Of a stretch of 20,010 nucleotides of DNA, positions 8,864 to 16,779 are shown in pieces. Origin of the DNA: Dunaliella salina (lineage: Eukaryota > Chlorophyta > Chlorophyceae > Chlamydomonadales > Dunaliellaceae); the NCBI GenBank assembly GCA_002284615.2, contig MU069755.1, forward strand, positions 270,649-290,658, written 5' to 3'. The notes beneath the pieces are model-generated. The model did no database searches and was not told the origin of the DNA. It saw only the letters and a list, made by a program, of their open reading frames with translations. Each line of letters begins with the position of its first letter. Within the stretch, counting starts at the first letter, position 1. Made by a program: the position numbers and the translations under genes.

Positions 8864-10465
8864 TTTGATTTGATTTAGGTTTACATTTGGGGACCTTCAG
8901 CCAGATTGTTCGATTGATCGGCCTGTGACTGGTCCTCGCCAGCCAACGTAATATCCATGAGCTCAGAAATAAACAAATAAAGCTTGTTGTTGTGTTGCAA
9001 GAGGAAATCATGCACAGCCTAGACACTAACTTGCTGAACAGAAGGTTGTTCCGTTGAAAAACACCTGAAAAGCAGTTGAACAGGTTGAGACAGATCCAAA
9101 TGCATGTGTCTCGGTAAGCGGGCTGGGGCACGCACATTGTGATCAAAAGGCACTGCAAACAAAGTTTGATAGGTTGTGAACTTACTGTAAGTCTCCTGTG
9201 GGTTTACTCCCTCAACATCTCTCCACACTGCCCACAACCTGTGCCTGAGGTCAGCAGTGAACTCTTGAGTAGAAATAGGAGTACCCTGCCGCACAGCTTC
9301 AACAGAAGGAATCACAGCGCCGCAATCCTTGAAAGGCATCTAAAACTTGAGCAGTCCGGCAAGAAGGCTCACAAGAATGAATGTCCAGATCCGCCTCAGC
9401 TCGCTTCTCAGCGTCTCGCTATTGGACCTGAGCATGCTATTATACATTTTAACAACAAATCTGAACCAATAAAACTGGAGCGGCTCATGACCACACTCCC
9501 TCAAAACAGCCCAGTTTGGAGTGGTACGTTCAACACCCAGCGTGCTTTTTAGATAACTCATGTGCCGCACTTGCAGGTCACTCGCAAACTCCATGCCATC
9601 TTTAATGCACTCAGTTCCCCACACCTGCCCTGCATACAGTCCAGCCGGAACCACATACGTCTTCCCAAGCCACAAAGAGACATATGGCCTATTTGCCAGA
9701 GAGTGCTCACAAACAAATTGACGGACCCGGAAAGCAAACGCCATGAACGGACCAGTAGCATGCTCAGAGGACTTAGTCATGCTCATGCGCTTGTGAAACN
9801 TCATGCCGAGGTACTTGAAAGACTCCTTGTGTGCCAGTGGCACCCCCCCAACATGAAAAACAGGCAGATCTGACCCTGAGGAATTAAAGTGAACTACCTC
9901 CGACTTAGCGGTGTTGATAATTAAGTGCTTCCGCTGAGCATACGCATGTAAGCGGTTCAGCATGGTCTGCAAAGCATGAGGATCATTGGCCATCAGAGTC
10001 AGGTCATCAGCGTACAACATGTGCGTCACATGGAACTCAGCTGTACCCGTGACAGCACCTTGCACCCTTTCCGCAATTTCATCCATGTCATTCACATACA
10101 GAGAAAAAAGCAGAGGGGATAAAGGGCACCCCTGCTTTACACCCGTGTTAGGGTTCACCCGAGCAGCCTTCTATCCATCCCTCAAAATATACTCATCAGC
10201 ATCGCACATGTTTTTAATGATGGACAAGAGAGGAGTGGGCATGCGTGTGCGTTGCAGGTGCTGCCAGAGTGCCTGCCTAGGGATGGTATCATAGGCTTGC
10301 TTAAAGGCAATGAACGCTGTTTGCAGCCGGCTAGATCGCCCAGGCTGGATCGTGCGTGCAGCATGCTGTAGGTGCCTTAAAATGAAGATGGGCTGGAGGG
10401 TGTTCCTGCCTAGGTAGAAACCGAATTGTGTGTCAGGGATCTTATTTGACGCCACGCACCAGTCC
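8864..10465 (-). mobile_element. 5'-truncated lineage-1 LINE with 28-bp TSD
   Basis: A 1602-bp insertion between perfect 28-bp direct repeats. On the minus strand it begins inside the RT domain at 10465. It ends just after the ORF stop (TAA 8881-8883) with a short tail of AAATC units (plus strand 8862-8877). A long target duplication, 5' truncation and a short tandem 3' tail are hallmarks of target-primed reverse transcription. Confidence 0.93.
8881..10465 (-). pseudogene. Non-LTR reverse transcriptase, lineage 1, inactivated
   Basis: It begins DWCVASNKIPDTQFGF, inside the RT. RT blocks follow in order: FIAFKQAYDT (motif A), GVKQGCPLSPLLFSLYVND (motif B), MLYADDLTLMAND (motif C, YADD intact), KSEVVHFN (D) and FKYLG (E). 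The C-terminal part runs QVWGTE, TTPNWAVLRECG, FYWFRF, then HMHLDLSQ, and ends NNLAEGPQM. The usual catalytic Asp of motif A (FID in a related fragment at ~17525) is Ala here, a single-codon change that should abolish polymerase activity. An in-frame TAG lies at 10171-10173 between motifs A and B. Near 9385 and 9305 the best-matching frame changes twice, and the frame ending in QQVSV closes at ~9019. The codon at 9798-9800 includes an N. Upstream endonuclease sequence is missing because of truncation. Confidence 0.93.
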
Positions 10466-10493
10466 ATCAATGAACTAACCTACTGGGGTTTGA
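10466..10493. repeat. 28-bp target-site duplication, right copy
   Basis: Identical to 8836-8863. It bounds the truncated 5' end of the LINE. Confidence 0.93.
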
Positions 10494-10523
10494 GGAATTA
10501 AAGGAGGGCTACATTGAGGTCAC

Positions 10524-10859
10524 ATGAGATGGTTAAGGGTTTGGGTTACAAAGAGACACAAAGGGTATAGAGGCTTACAACTTGAGGCTCTGGCTGCTCG
10601 GCTGCTGGCAGAAGGTAAGGTGTGCCTAGCACTAGCTTGTCGCCAAGTGGAAAGCCTTCCTAGATACATCAACATTCTGCATGAGCTCCTTCCTCTACTG
10701 GATAGGCTAAGTAAGGTAAGGCCCAACAAATATATCCGCCTACAAGGGCAGCTGAGCGGATACACAGAGGCCTGTAACCAGATCAGTCCAGGCGGATCCA
10801 AAAGCAGTGCTCAAACCTCAGGCACAGCATCTCAAGCATGCAGACACAAATTTGGCTAA
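10524..10859 (+). CDS. Unrecognised helical ORF, possibly an exon or TE remnant
   Basis: A 111-codon plus-strand frame starts MRWLRVWVTKRHKGY and continues LQLEALAARLLAEG, VESLPRYINILHELLPLLDR and YIRLQGQLSGYTEA before ending at TAA. The composition suggests an all-helical, possibly coiled-coil protein. Internal AAG|GTAAGG sequences (~10618 and ~10713) could be splice donors, so it may be an exon rather than a whole gene. It lies next to the LINE target duplication, which means the LINE landed just upstream of or inside this unit. I know no matching family. It could also be chance in decayed repeat DNA. Confidence 0.3.
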   Translation: MRWLRVWVTKRHKGYRGLQLEALAARLLAEGKVCLALACRQVESLPRYINILHELLPLLDRLSKVRPNKYIRLQGQLSGYTEACNQISPGGSKSSAQTSGTASQACRHKFG

Positions 10860-10867
10860 TGCTAAGC

Positions 10868-11140
10868 ATCAGCTTAATTCATGAAATCTCTGAGGCGTGT
10901 CGGACTGCCTAGAGGTGCGCAGCTGGACAAAAAATGAAACTGAGTACGCAAGCCTGCCAGATCCCGAGAAGGGCAATCCAGAATAATGTGCTCTTCATCT
11001 TGCACAGTGCGCCAATCGCATTTGTTGCAAATCCTGAGCACGTTTGGACATTATTCTTGTCATGCTTCCACTCGAATGTTGTGACTGCAATCCTATCAGA
11101 CACCATAGACATTGCATTTCCAGATGCCAGGGACCCTTTC
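10868..11140 (-). pseudogene. Lineage-1 LINE C-terminal fragment with CCHC knuckle
   Basis: The minus strand reads WHLEMQ (counterpart of HLDLGRH in the copy at 12775), then in shifted frames VSDRIAVTTFEWKHD. It continues ICNKCDWRTVQDEEHIILDC, a CX2CX9HX4C knuckle, then PSRDLAGLRTQFHFLSS, ending DFMN-stop near 10878. It matches the C-terminal knuckle of the other lineage-1 copies but is diverged. The RT core is absent. At least one frameshift lies just upstream of the knuckle. Confidence 0.75.
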
Positions 11141-11212
11141 TACAATTTTTATTGGCTTTTATTGAAGACGTCCTCCACACGAGACGATGGCACACGCCGC
11201 TCCCGCGCTTTA

Positions 11213-11850
11213 CCAAAAGAAAAGAAAGAAAGAAAAGAAAAAGAAAAAGAAAAGAAAAGAAAAAGAAAAACTACGTAGGCAGAGAAACATCTCCCTACAT
11301 CAATTAAGGAAGAGGAGACACATCGGCTCAGAAGAGCCGTGAGTCCCCTCCACCACAATACAAGTCTAAAAAGGCTAGTGAGGATCTGGAGGGTTTCTAG
11401 AAGCACTAGGCTCTAGAACTTGGCTGTGAGAGGTGATCTTGTTTTCAATTGCACGTCTTGTGGTAACCAGTTTATGGGCATACTGAACAGAATGGGCATG
11501 AAGATTTTGAGCAAGCTTAAGAGCCGTTTGCGATCCAGACCTAGCTGTTTGAGCTGGCTAAGGGTATGCTCTGTATAACAAGTTCCACCAACACCAAGGA
11601 GAATAGGATGAACAGTAACAGTTCTAGCACTAATTTTTTTGCAGAGGTCCGCATGCTGCTGCTTTGCCGCGTCTAACTGATGTTGTGGCCTTGTGTCCTC
11701 ACAGTACTTGATTTCAATCAAGTGCACGTGGCGTTGGCTTGCATGCAATTGATGTGGTTGTCTCGCGGCTGGAAACCCCGATACTAGCTGAGTGGAGATG
11801 ATTACCTTGCATGCTGGGTGGTGGGGGATTACCATCTATGTCAGTTCCTT
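11213..11850 (-). mobile_element. Lineage-2 LINE 3' fragment with REL-endonuclease end and (TTTTC)n tail
   Basis: On the minus strand it opens in the restriction-like endonuclease region and runs through a stop (TAG) after the C-terminus RNPPDPH. A ~120-bp 3' UTR follows, holding a small hairpin (CGGCTCTTCTGAGCCG), then a long TTTTC-rich tail (plus-strand purine tract 11213-11270). It sits between two parts of the plus-strand element that are adjacent in the copy near 19 kb, so it inserted there. I cannot define a clean target duplication. Confidence 0.8.
11374..11835 (-). pseudogene. Restriction-like endonuclease C-terminal domain of a LINE
   Basis: Key stretches are QRHVHLIEIKYCEDTRPQHQ, then AAKQQHADLCKKIS, VTVHPILLGVGGTCYTEHTL and QLKQLGLDRKR. 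After a frameshift near 11510 come LAQNLHAHSVQYAHKLVTTR and the terminal NPPDPH. EIK fits the (D/E)XK half of a PD-(D/E)XK nuclease, the fold that nicks target DNA in REL-endo LINEs such as R2. The PD half and the CCHC knuckle are lost by 5' truncation. Apart from the one frameshift this copy is better preserved than the other lineage-2 copies and represents a distinct subfamily (HLIEIKYC against HLVELKFC). Confidence 0.8.
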
Positions 11851-11852
11851 GG

Positions 11853-12774
11853 TCGATACACTACCTCACCAACCTGAACGACAAACTGAAAGACACACAT
11901 GCACAAGCAACACAAGCTCGGCTCTGCTGACACCTCTGGCTACCACAAATAGAGATGGTAGAAACTGAACGATGCCATACCAACCATCATTGCAAACACT
12001 GAATTGCGCAACCCAACCTCTCAACTTGCTAACAAGGAGATCAGCAATTCCTTCTGGAAAAATCCAGAGATTACCCTAACACAGCAGATGAATATAATGA
12101 AATATCGTACAGATACACTGTACAATCAGAATTATGCCTTCAAATTCAACTTTTCCTGTTCTGGAAGATGCCCTCTATGTAATGATATGGACCACATTCA
12201 CCACATACTACTCAGGTGTACAACTCAACAATGAACGGGACGCGCACCAACAGACACAATGCAGCCCTAGGTTTCTGCGTAAAAGCCCTCAGTAAAGGCC
12301 AGTATGGCTCATCCCTTTTTGGTATGGATGGCTGCAGTAACGAGAGACTCCTGGATCGGGGCATACAAGTCCCTGAAAACTTATCAAGAGCTATTCCAGA
12401 CTGGGTTTTCCCTAATGGTACTGGCTCCCCTGCCCGGCACCAAACCCACCCTGATGCTATCTTTGTGCGCCCTCTTCCAGGCAGACAAACTCACATTGGT
12501 CCTTCCAAGATCCCTCCCTCCTCAAGACAGGGACATGCATCTTGTTGAACTAAAATTCTGTCCCGACATAAAACCCTCCATCACTCTACAACGTGCAGTG
12601 ACCCAACATTCTCACACCATAACCCGACTCAATACCCGCAGCTCAACAAATCCAAACAGGAATAATAAAGTGACTTTGCACGTCGTCTTAATTGGTGTGG
12701 CTGGCACCAGTTACAATGATTATACAATCACACCTCTTATGAACCTAGATTCATAGATCTAGGCCTTACTAAAG
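11853..12774 (+). pseudogene. CCHC knuckle plus PD-(D/E)XK endonuclease of a lineage-2 LINE
   Basis: The order is LTNLNDKLK, then TELRNP (the counterpart in the minus copy adds HKLGSADTSGYHYQRW), and NSFWKNPEITL ... KYRTDTLYNQNYAFKF. Next is the knuckle CPLCNDMDHIHHILLRC (12169-12219; CX2CX7HX4C), then IPDWVFPNGTGSPAR, HPDAIFVRPLPGR (PD at ~12450-12455) and DMHLVELKFCPD (E 12547, K 12553). GVAGTSYNDYTITPL closes the piece. Knuckle followed by PD...ExK is the arrangement of the target-nicking endonuclease in R2-type LINEs. Frame changes lie near 12225 and 12490, and a 14-bp insertion containing TAG lies at ~12747-12760. The C-terminal codons continue at 14122. Confidence 0.85.
12761..12774. 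repeat. 14-bp target-site duplication, left copy
   Basis: AGGCCTTACTAAAG is identical to 14122-14135. Across the insertion the lineage-2 reading (LGLTKEKAKSLASKLRDHAI) becomes continuous. Confidence 0.9.
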
Positions 12775-14121
12775 GTTTACAAGGGAACATATCCTTCAGC
12801 CAGAAAGTTTGGCTGCTCGGTGTGGTGAAAGAAATCCATAAGCTCAGAGATGAAGCGATAAGTCTGAGTATTTTGGTTTTGAAAGAAACGAGCTACATAC
12901 AGAGAGCAGGCATCAGAAAAAAAGAAAGATCCTGCATCATTTGACACTACTCTGTGTGCAGGAAAGGTACTAAAAAGATGTGCATACTTTCTTCTAAGAC
13001 AACATAGGAAGTTGCAAGGGCAGAGAAAGATGACGTGCTTTTCATCCTGCCATTGTTCTGAAACACATAAATCACATTGAGGTGCATGTCAATGCCAATG
13101 AGAAGTTTCAACTCGGAGGTTATGGGCGTGCAATCGAAAGCAAGCAATGCTCCTCTGCATATGCCTACCCAAATCCAAATGCAGATACCTAGGAGTATGG
13201 AGAGGTTTACCAAGAGCAGAAATATGCCGGAAGGGAAGTGCTACCCAGTTATGGTACTTGGCTAACTTGTTTAAATGAGCACCATGTTCAGCCTGATCCT
13301 CATTTGGCCACACGCTCCTATGCCTTTTCCGTATATCAACCACAAAATCATTTATCCTGATGGGCTGGCCTGAATACACGCAATGTGTGAAGTAGTTGCG
13401 CCTGTCCAGTCTCTGAAAAGCAGATATAAACTCTGACGTCCAGCACTTTTTAGACTTACTACTCATGTCAATATCCCTTCCAAGTACTTTACATAAAGTA
13501 GTGCTGTTGCAGGCAAGGGAGGCATAAAATCTGACAGCAGCTCGAAGCCAATAGAATTGTAACAGTTCAGACCCACGTTCACGCAGCACAGACCAATTTG
13601 GTGTAGTTTTTTTCACTCCAAGCATTCGCTTCAGTAAACACAGGTGCACAGTCTGCAACGGGCAGGTCATCTCATCTCCTGGTCTCATAAACCTGGTACC
13701 CCAGATTTGACTAGCATACATGCTAGCAGGGAGAGCAGACGTCTTAGTCAGCCAAAGCATGGTATGAGGCCTATCTGCCAGCTTATATTCATCTGCAACG
13801 TGCCAAATACTACGACATCCAGCCAAGAAAGGTGCACACATATGCTCAGAAGAGGCAAGGGAGTTAGCTAAATTGTTTTGTAAACAGCATACCCAAATGT
13901 TTGAATGACTCAGCACGCACAAGGTGCTCGCCGCCTGGGTTGAAAATAGGAACATTATTTCCTTTTGAATTGAAGGACACAACCTCAGACTTCGACACGT
14001 TGATAATTAATCCTTTCCTTTGGGCATACCCATGTAACCTATCCAACATGCGCTGAAGCTCAGTGGGATGATTGGCAGTGAGGCAAAGGTCATCCGCATA
14101 CGACATATGAGTTACATGAAA
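12775..14121 (-). mobile_element. 5'-truncated lineage-1 LINE nested in the plus-strand LINE
   Basis: A 1347-bp insertion between 14-bp direct repeats. On the minus strand it starts just before the RT YADD box and ends GTAAAC, two bases past the ORF stop. The terminal sequence (CTGGCTGAAGG ... TGTAAAC) matches the 3' end of the LINE at 8864-10465. It is younger than its host element. Confidence 0.93.
12777..14121 (-). pseudogene. Lineage-1 RT C-terminal half, nearly intact frame
   Basis: It begins FHVTHMSYADDLCLTAN (motif C), then QRMLDRLHGYAQRKGLIINV, KSEVVSFNS and FKHLGMLFTK. It continues SSEHMCAPFLAGCRS, MLWLTKTSALPASMYASQIW, LKRMLGVKKTTPNWSVLRE, LQFYWLRAAVRF and YLHLDLGRHM. After these come a knuckle CDLCVSEQWQDEKHVIFLC (~13020-13075) and the end PNFLAEGYVPL. 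Only two lesions are visible: a frameshift near 13880 and an in-frame TGA at 13089-13091. The reading after the TGA is open to the terminal TAA at 12777-12779. RT motifs A and B are absent by 5' truncation, so it never encoded an active enzyme at this site. Confidence 0.93.
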
Positions 14122-14135
14122 AGGCCTTACTAAAG
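14122..14135. repeat. 14-bp target-site duplication, right copy
   Basis: Identical to 12761-12774. It marks the truncated 5' junction of the nested LINE. Confidence 0.9.
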
Positions 14136-14480
14136 AAAAAGCTAAATCACTAGCATCCAAACTTAGGGACCATGCCATTCAAAGATTAAACACTAGACAT
14201 GTACTTGCTTGTAGGGGGCTTCTGGAAGGGAGTTTGCTGGGCGCACGGTGGCGGAGGACGGGAGAAGGAGAGTCAAGGCGACCAGAGACATGGCGAGCAA
14301 CCCTCCAGATCCCCATTAGATCTGTTTCTGGCTCTCTCCTAGGCTAGCTGTGTCTAGTGTAGGTTCCGAGGGCTTTCTGCTGAGGCCTGTAGCTTTCCAG
14401 TTAGTGGTCCTTCCCTTAATGCACGCGGCCTTTGGCTTGCGTAGATTTTTACCTTCTTTTCTTTCTATTGTGAATGGATA
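14122..14480 (+). pseudogene. C-terminus and 3' UTR of the interrupted lineage-2 LINE
   Basis: The frame resumes GLTKEKAKSLASKLRDHAIQ and goes on through RHVLACRGLLEGSLLG. It then enters the 3' region shared with 14950-15283 and 17592-17850 (CCCTCCAGATCCCCA ... TGTCTAGTGTAGGTTCCGAG ... CTTCCCTTAATGCACGC). The T/C-rich stretch at 14447-14467 is the likely 3' tail. It belongs to the same subfamily as 17592-17976 (shared AGATTAAACACTAGACATGT). Confidence 0.8.
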
Positions 14481-14491
14481 GTCGTAGCAAT

Positions 14492-14775
14492 AATAATTTA
14501 TGAGAATAATTTATGAGGAATATTTTGTCGCAAGTAGAGTGGTAACGGAGGCTTTTTGTTCCTCTTTCTGGCATCCCACCAGCCAGGTATATTGCCTAAT
14601 TGAATGCCAAAGTGTGTATGAAACGTCATCATGATTCTACTAAAAGAATGGGCCTCTTGTGGGGTCAGATTGTCAAGACTTCTCCAATCATGGATGATTT
14701 GCTCACGAAGTTTACCTTCCAAGTCATTCATGTTAACCTTGGCCAGAGCGTACAGCAGCATTTTGCTGGGCAGTA
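14492..14775 (-). pseudogene. Short lineage-1 LINE fragment with 13-bp tandem tail
   Basis: The minus strand encodes KVNMNDLEGKLREQIIHDW, LTPQEAHSFSRIMMTFHT and PPLPLYLRQNIP. These align with the DLRHRLWAVW ... NPQETYSKFTTYQT ... LPRHMHLDLSQ region of the copy at 8864-10465. It ends at a stop within two tandem copies of a 13-bp unit (plus-strand AATAATTTATGAG at 14492 and 14505), which look like the 3' tail of an internally terminated copy. It is strongly diverged and sits between two plus-strand lineage-2 3' ends. Confidence 0.65.
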
Positions 14776-15283
14776 GGACTTAAAACCCGTAGCTCCAGAA
14801 ATCCAAGCAGGAATAACAAAGTGACTTCACACATCATCCTTATTGGTATGGCCGGTACCATTTACAATGAGTTTACAATCACACCCCTTACAAATCTGGG
14901 CCTGACTAAACAAAAAGCCAAATCACTAGCAGCCAAGCTTAGGGACCATGCCATCCGAATATTAACCTCTATCAAAAACACCAGACACGCTCTTAGCTAT
15001 CAGGGGGCTTCTGGGAGGGGGTCTGCTGGACGCACGGCGGCTGAGGAGGGGAGGAGGAGAGTCCGGGCGTCAAGAGGCATGGCGAGCAGCAACCCTCCAG
15101 ATCCCCACCAGACCTGTTTCTGGCTCTCTCCGAGGCTAGTTGTGTCTAGTGTAGGTTCCGAGGGCCTTCTGGTGAGGCCACTGCTTCCTTGCTAGCCTGT
15201 TAGTAAGTGGGCCTTCCTTAATGAATGCACGCAGCCTCTGGCTTGCATGGACTTTTTTTTCTTTTTTCTTTTTTTTTTGCATT
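14776..15283 (+). pseudogene. Lineage-2 LINE 3' end, separate copy
   Basis: The start (AAAACCCGTAGCTC ... AATCCAAGCAGGAATAA) matches the element at 12625-12665. It reads VTSHIILIGMAGTIYNEFTI, TNLGLTKQKAKSLAAKLRDH and SIKNTRHALSYQGASG. Further on it contains SNPPDPH, the same terminal hexapeptide as the copy ending near 11374, although here the frame runs on past it. The 3' UTR (TGTCTAGTGTAGGTTCCGAGG) and a T-rich tail (15249-15278) follow. The REL core is missing through 5' truncation. Confidence 0.8.
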
Positions 15284-15402
15284 AGGCACGTCATTCAGGG
15301 CTGTAATAACCTGGTAAGTCCAGCTGCCTTTCCTGTCAGCAAAACGTGTCTGCTTGTACGACTCGGCTCAGGAGGTCATTGTTTGTGCTCAGGAGAGAAT
15401 TG

Positions 15403-15403
<1 letters not shown>

Positions 15404-15472
<69 letters not shown>

Positions 15473-15498
15473 ACACACACACACACATCATCATCATC
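15404..15498. repeat. (CA)n microsatellite with adjoining (ATC)n
   Basis: A CA tract with one TA interruption near 15469, passing directly into four ATC units. Confidence 0.96.
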
Positions 15499-15914
15499 AA
15501 CCTGGGAGCCCAAATCAAGTTGTTGCGATTGTGGATGTTTAACGTCGGCTAAAGCCATCCGAACAAAAGACAAGTTCTGGGTTTGCTTTTCCTCGCTGCA
15601 CTCCCGCATGATGCAGCACAGCACTTATTCTTCATACACAAGACGTACTCAGCTTTGGTACATGGTTCAACCATGGCAAGCTTGCCTTAAGCTGCCAGGC
15701 CTGCTCCCCTGCGCCCCTCCCAGGGCAATGAGGGACTACTCCATCATCTGCTCGGTCTACAATGCTGAGAATAGGTAACGTCAAATCCAGACCATTGGGT
15801 GTAACTTTCACAAAGTGTAATCCAATGTGCACAACAACTCTCAACAATTGGTTGGCCAGTTGTTGAGCCAGTCTAAGAATAAAAGTAAAAAACTAACTGA
15901 CTGCATGACCAGGA
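15499..15914. other. No recognisable gene
   Basis: Open frames on both strands lack recognisable domains. A 26-bp imperfect palindrome (TCAACAATTGG ... CCAGTTGTTGA) lies at 15841-15866. Nothing else stands out. Confidence 0.45.
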
Positions 15915-16326
15915 TTCAGCAATAATCATGATTCAGCATGACAGAATTCCAGAACCTCCTAACACACCTGAACCAGTAAAAGTAGAGAGGCATCTGTCCC
16001 GTTTCTTAAAGTAAACAGCGTGTTTCTGTTGCCTTCTTGACGCTTAAAAGGGACTTGAGGAAGCCTGCATGGTAGAAATGAGCTTTTGACTTCACGGAAG
16101 ACTCATAGGGCAGGTTGTCTGTAGCCCATATTTGGCACCCATGCAAGCCTGCTGTAAGCGCAAAGGCTTGAAAAAGCCAAAGCATGGCATGTTTCCTACT
16201 CCAGATACCAAGCTCAGCTCCAGCTTCTTGTACCCTAGCAATGTTCCCCATGAAGGAACGTGCCATTTGGTTTGTAGCTGCAATCATTTTGCCTCTCGTC
16301 TTAAAAGTAATCCCAGGTACTTGAAT
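15915..16326 (-). pseudogene. Lineage-1 RT middle fragment
   Basis: The minus strand starts LFKYLG (motif E), then one frameshift, ITFKTRGKMIAATNQMARSF, and GIWSRKHAMLWLFQAFALTA. It continues GLHGCQIWATDNL, FLKSLLSVKKATETRCLL, an in-frame TAA, then MPLYFYWFRCVRRFWNSVML. These align one-to-one with RPYVSLWLGKTYVVPAGLYA, QVWGTE, LKSTLGVERTTPNWAVL and QFYWFRFVVKMYNSML of the copy at 8864-10465. More diverged than the other copies. Confidence 0.82.
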
Positions 16327-16362
16327 AGGCTAGCAGTCAGTCAGTTTGACTGGAGGCGTTTT
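16323..16362 (+). repeat. 40-bp repeat, copy 1 (LINE 3' end or target duplication)
   Basis: It begins GAATAGGCTAGCAGTCAGTC and continues into TTTGACTGGAGGC. It matches 17448-17487 at 35 of 40 positions. In copy 2 the segment encodes the end of a plus-strand LINE (EQASSQSF-stop). Confidence 0.6.
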
Positions 16363-16363
16363 A

Positions 16364-16480
16364 ATACATTGCACTCCCCCCCCCCCCATCGGCCATGCAG
16401 TTTGCCCACAGAATTGTATTATGACAAAAGAAATCCATAAGCTTGCAAATAAAAAATAGGTGCCATTGTCTTGGTTTAGT
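16364..16480 (-). pseudogene. Possible LINE 3'-terminal fragment
   Basis: The minus strand reads HLFFICKLMDFFCHN and then NCMADGG. This resembles YRFISELMDFFHHTEQPNFL and NNLAEG at the ends of the two larger lineage-1 copies. It is short and followed by a G tract, so the call is tentative. Confidence 0.4.
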
Positions 16481-16779
16481 AAGGAACAATGGACATCCTT
16501 AGAACTAGTTTGATAAATTAAAAAACGCTTGTACCTTCTGGAGGTACTCTTGCTCTTGATGGACGCCTGGAAAAAGTAAATGTTTTCCTAAGTTTAGTTG
16601 ACACCTCCAAACTCAGCTCAAGGCTTTGTTTCCACATTTAATTGACATTTATACACAAGCTTAGCCACTGCTTTCTGTTTTTTTTTCATATTGGTCTGGT
16701 AAGAGGCCTCTGTGTTTTCACTCAGCTGCCTTGTAGCTACACCTATAGATGGATAAAGCAACGTAAAATTACCTTCCCT

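Larger units (their letters stand above)
11141..14480 (+). mobile_element. Lineage-2 LINE carrying two nested minus-strand LINEs
   Basis: The pieces are 11141-11212, ~11853-12774 and 14122-14480. Piece 1 (GGCTTTTATTGAAGACG ... CCGCTCCCGCGC) matches the start of the minus-strand copy ending near 19080. Piece 2 continues that alignment from CTCACCAACCTGAAC. Piece 3 resumes exactly at the codons interrupted by the 12775-14121 insertion and carries the C-terminus and 3' UTR. Removing the two insertions restores collinearity with the copy at 17592-19080. The 3' end is pyrimidine-rich (CCTTCTTTTCTTTC). Confidence 0.85.

Noticed and set aside
15632..15847. RADDG in a minus-strand ORF as a possible RT YADD box
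   Set aside because: No flanking RT motif is present, and the neighbouring LINE fragment is in a different position.
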